From positions 28,381,032 through 28,445,031 of the forward strand of contig CM032125.1 in NCBI GenBank assembly GCA_018894105.1: 64,000 nucleotides of DNA. Reading direction: 5' to 3'. The DNA is from Jacaranda mimosifolia. Its lineage: Eukaryota > Streptophyta > Magnoliopsida > Lamiales > Bignoniaceae. The position numbers were made by a program, and so were the translations under genes. Below, piece by piece: positions 61,379 to 64,000 of this stretch (the first letter of the stretch is position 1; each line of letters opens with the position of its first letter). The notes beneath the pieces are model-generated. The model saw nothing but the letters and a program-made list of their open reading frames with translations, had not been told where the DNA came from and did not search any database.

Positions 61379-62281
61379 TTGAAATCTCTTGAAGCACAAC
61401 AAGAGATTCAATTTGGGGGAAGCCAAGAAACAACTCTCACAGCCATACCAATGACATCCCAACCATTACATGGGCTTGAAAGTTTTAAAAGAATGTTTGG
61501 AGATTCATCATCTTTCTTTTCTCCAGATGAGTTTGCTAAAAAGACCAAATCACAGTCCAAAAAAAAAAAAACTGAGCTCCTAAAACAAAGAAATGCTTAC
61601 CCATCTTCTTCCAAAACTTCAAAAACCCATCAACCACAACAACTCATGATGCAAAGTCCTTTGACCACCAATCCACTTTCTAAATTACTAAAAAAGGTGT
61701 ATGAGATTGAAGATCAAAAACTACCAAGATCATTTCCAATAATCTTCCATAATCCTGCCAGTGATTCTGAAGATTTATCTAAAGATATGCCTCTCCTCTT
61801 CATGAATCAACAGACTAAACAACAAGAAGAACCCATTGTAGAGGATGAACCTGAAGCAAATAAGCAAGATCCAGAAGTAGGAGAACCATTATATCCCAAC
61901 AATAAGATATGGTTCACCTTTGATGATACTCCCCCATCCCAGTGGAGAGACAAAATACATGAAATGACTTCTTGGTGCATAACTGAACTACAAAAGCTAG
62001 ATGCTACAATTCCAGGTATCATAAATGCCTTCACAACCAAGATGACGGGAATCCTCAAAGAATGGTGGTACACTCCTGGGGAATACAGGCAAATTCAACT
62101 GAAAAACTCCCCAAACATTGATGCTTTCATGTATCATATCTATGTTGGATTCCTTGGAGGAATGGATCATCATATTGACATAGCACAAGAAGAATTTGTC
62201 AAAATGAGATGTTCTTTCCAAAGAAAAGATTTGGAAAAGCACTTAAAAAACATGACAAAAAGGTACTATATTCTTGGATGA
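61379..62281 (+). pseudogene. Pararetrovirus capsid-like region
   Basis: 300-residue open frame: Lys/Gln-rich first half with a basic run (about residues 59-73, a possible nuclear signal), an acidic stretch near 140-170, then a conserved-looking Trp-rich domain from about 178 (IWFTFDDTPPSQW, GILKEWWYTPGEY, CSFQRKDLEKHL). This fits the coat-protein part of the viral polyprotein. It ends at a TGA at 62279, after which related sequence goes on in other frames. Confidence 0.6.
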
Positions 62282-62553
62282 ATGGATAATCCTAATCTCA
62301 AGTAGGCACTCATCAATTCAATTACAAAGTCCTTGGGACAAGAAGCACTCAGACTCCTTGAATTAAGAGAAGGACTTTAAAAAGCACTTTTCTTGGAGAA
62401 ATCTATCAATTCATTTTGAGAGCACTTGAAAAGCTTTGCAACAATTGAAAATTCTTACAAGAATTTCAACAAGCTGGCAAAAGGATATTAACAAGGCTTG
62501 TGAAAGAAAAGATCTCTTAATCAAGTGCAAGTTAGCAGAAAAATGCCAATGCA

Positions 62554-63111
62554 GTGGAAAATCAAGGAAGCAATTTAGGAGTTCCAAAAAATACAAGCAA
62601 CAATGCATGTCTAAGAGAAGGTGACGGGTTTTTAAGGAGAAAATCCTCCAAAACCAAGAGTAATAGATGTCATTTATGCCATAAAAGAGGCCATTGGGCA
62701 AAACAATGTCCCAACAAAAGAAGAGAAAAAGTGCTAAAGCAAATAACTCAACTCACCCAATGCAACTTGGATAATGATGACCTGGAATCATTATTTTCAA
62801 AAGAAGAAGAACTGACAATGTGGACAATATTTGCTTTTGAAGAAAACTCTAACTCAGAAGAAGAGTTTTCATCTTCAGAACAAAGTGAAGAAAATACTTA
62901 TCAATTTTCGATATTTGGAATCCAGATGATTGGGCTAGCATTATACGTACCACTTGTCCAAGTCCAACTTATTCCAGAAAAGTTTGACTTCCCAATCACA
63001 ATTGTCGGGCTTCTTGATACTGGAGCATCCAGTTCTATGCTCAACCCAAAAATCAGCCCTTCCAACCTATGGAAAACCACATTAGGAAATATTCCAAGTA
63101 GCAAACAGTGA
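62554..63111 (+). pseudogene. Pararetrovirus zinc knuckle and aspartic protease
   Basis: CCHC knuckle C-x2-C-x4-H-x4-C at 62668-62709 (residues 39-52 of this frame) is the nucleic-acid-binding end of the capsid part. After an acidic Glu/Ser-rich spacer comes the retroviral protease active site LLDTGASS, with DTG at 63016-63024, intact. The frame stops at 63109 within the protease. Confidence 0.8.
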
Positions 63112-63124
63112 GACCTTTTCTATA

Positions 63125-63322
63125 GTGCTTATAAACAAGCCCATCAAAATCCATTTTTTTCCTGAATTATCCCTCACTCACAAATTTCTTGGATCCTCAT
63201 TACCAGGGAAGGATATCATTATAGGGTTTGATATTATCAAATATTTATGGGAGAAATGGGTTACTCCAAAACCAAATGGTCTTAAATTCAAATCATACTT
63301 TCTCTCATGTATCAAACCATAA
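63125..63322 (+). pseudogene. Pararetrovirus protease C-terminal part
   Basis: LPGKDIIIGFDIIK is the usual second block of the protease (the IIGxD loop), in a different frame from the DTG block, which shows a break near 63110-63125. It ends in a stop at 63320. Confidence 0.65.
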
Positions 63323-63364
63323 AGTCATTTTGCCATTGACACTATTCCAAAAATCCAAAAAAGA

Positions 63365-64000
63365 TTGATTAGCAATTGCTGTGCTGATTCTCATTCTGAG
63401 TTCCTCAAAAAATGCACTCAACCACTTTCAAAAAATCCAGATTTCTTTTATATCTTTACCTTTCAAAATGATGTCAACATCAATCCTACCAAAGCAAGCC
63501 ATCCTAGAATGCCACCAGACCAATTAGAGATGGCCATGTCAGAATTAACTCAACTAAAAGATGAAGGACTTATTGAGTCAACAAACTCTCCATGGTCTAG
63601 TCAAGCATTCTATGTCAACAAACGGGCTAAACAGGCCAGAGGAAAGATGAGACTTGTAATTAATTACAAACCATTGAACTTCTTTCTAGTAGATGATAAA
63701 TTCCCGCTACAAACTAGGAATTGCTTATTTTCCAACCTGATAAAGGCAAACATATTCTCAAAGTTTGATCTCAAGGCAGGTTTTTGGCAGCTTGGCATAT
63801 TTCCAGAAGAAAGATATAAAACTGCATTCTGCATACCAAATTGTCATTTCAATGGACGGTCATGCCATTCGGTCTTAAAACAGCTCCCTCTCTTTTCCAA
63901 AAGGCGATGGTCAAGATCTTTGAACGGCTGTTTCCAAATGCCCTGATTTACATTGATGATATTCTTCTTTTCTCGGAAGATGTAAAATCTCACTCACACC
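63365..64000 (+). pseudogene. Pararetrovirus reverse transcriptase, frameshifted, partial
   Basis: RT blocks seen are LKDEGLIESTNSPWSS, the RLVINYKPLN block, FPLQ, and KFDLKAGFWQLGI. The frame then shifts at about 63845-63860 and the catalytic box YIDDILLFSED appears in another frame at 63949 onward. The catalytic Asp pair is intact at sequence level. RNase H would lie beyond the window edge. Confidence 0.85.

Larger units (their letters stand above)
59700..64000 (+). mobile_element. Endogenous pararetrovirus (Caulimoviridae-like), broken, runs off the window
   Basis: A tRNA-Met primer site is followed by open frames with a movement-protein-like region, capsid-like region, CCHC zinc knuckle, aspartic protease and reverse transcriptase, an order found in plant pararetroviruses such as petuviruses and related endogenous groups. 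No integrase or LTR is seen within the window, which argues against an LTR retrotransposon, although the part after the RT is cut off. Stops and frame changes separate the blocks, so this copy cannot make a working polyprotein. The genus is not assigned. Confidence 0.75.

Noticed and set aside
59700..64000. Ty3/gypsy or copia retrotransposon as the source of the right-hand element
   Set aside because: The primer site alone would allow it, but the movement-protein-like region, capsid type and absence of LTR and integrase in the seen part favour a pararetrovirus. Kept open until the sequence beyond the window is known.

Overview
This window is nuclear DNA from a flowering plant, most likely a eudicot. 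It is AT-rich, its genes carry short GT-AG introns, it is packed with plant transposable elements, and its conserved genes (MAGO, RABD2, a phytocyanin, 2-oxoglutarate dioxygenases) have typical plant sequences. The species cannot be named from the sequence. I see no rRNA, tRNA or CRISPR. Gene models rest on reading frame, splice sites and family recognition by eye; no database search was run.

Layout. 1-2560 holds no recognisable gene. 2726-3366 (minus) is a two-exon phytocyanin with a complete type-1 copper site. 4927-7607 (minus) is the exon-junction-complex protein MAGO in three exons, the last only 60 nt long behind a 2.1-kb intron. 8-15 kb is intergenic and filled with non-autonomous DNA transposons: a TAGGGTAA element, two hAT-like elements with near-matching 8-bp target duplications, and nested MITEs. 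15.4-24.4 kb is a tandem duplication of about 4.4 kb; each unit carries one intact 2-oxoglutarate/Fe(II) dioxygenase gene on the plus strand. The two units are separated by about 150 bp that includes a 97-bp copy of MAGO intron-2 sequence. 25983-28467 (plus) is a two-exon gene for a small single-pass membrane protein of unknown function, with a hAT-like element in its intron.

30-50 kb is a retroelement graveyard: a complete but dead Ty1/copia element (minus), a full-length decayed LINE (plus) lying between two degenerate minisatellites, MITEs, a second LINE tail, and a Ty3/gypsy LTR-gag-protease fragment (minus). 51.6-52.8 kb has two Helitron-type 3' ends. 53551-57354 (plus) is an intact eight-exon RABD2 (Rab1-type) GTPase. 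From about 59.7 kb to the window edge is a broken endogenous pararetrovirus (Caulimoviridae-like) with a tRNA-Met primer-binding site, movement-protein, capsid, zinc-knuckle/protease and reverse-transcriptase regions.

The six host genes appear intact and do not form a cluster with one function: RNA processing, vesicle traffic, a wall or plasma-membrane copper protein, specialised metabolism and an unknown membrane protein sit next to each other as is normal in plants. The least explained structural points are the MAGO-intron fragment at the duplication junction, the different upstream sequences of the two dioxygenase copies, and the 115-bp tandem array in only one of the units. I found no convincing new multi-gene system.
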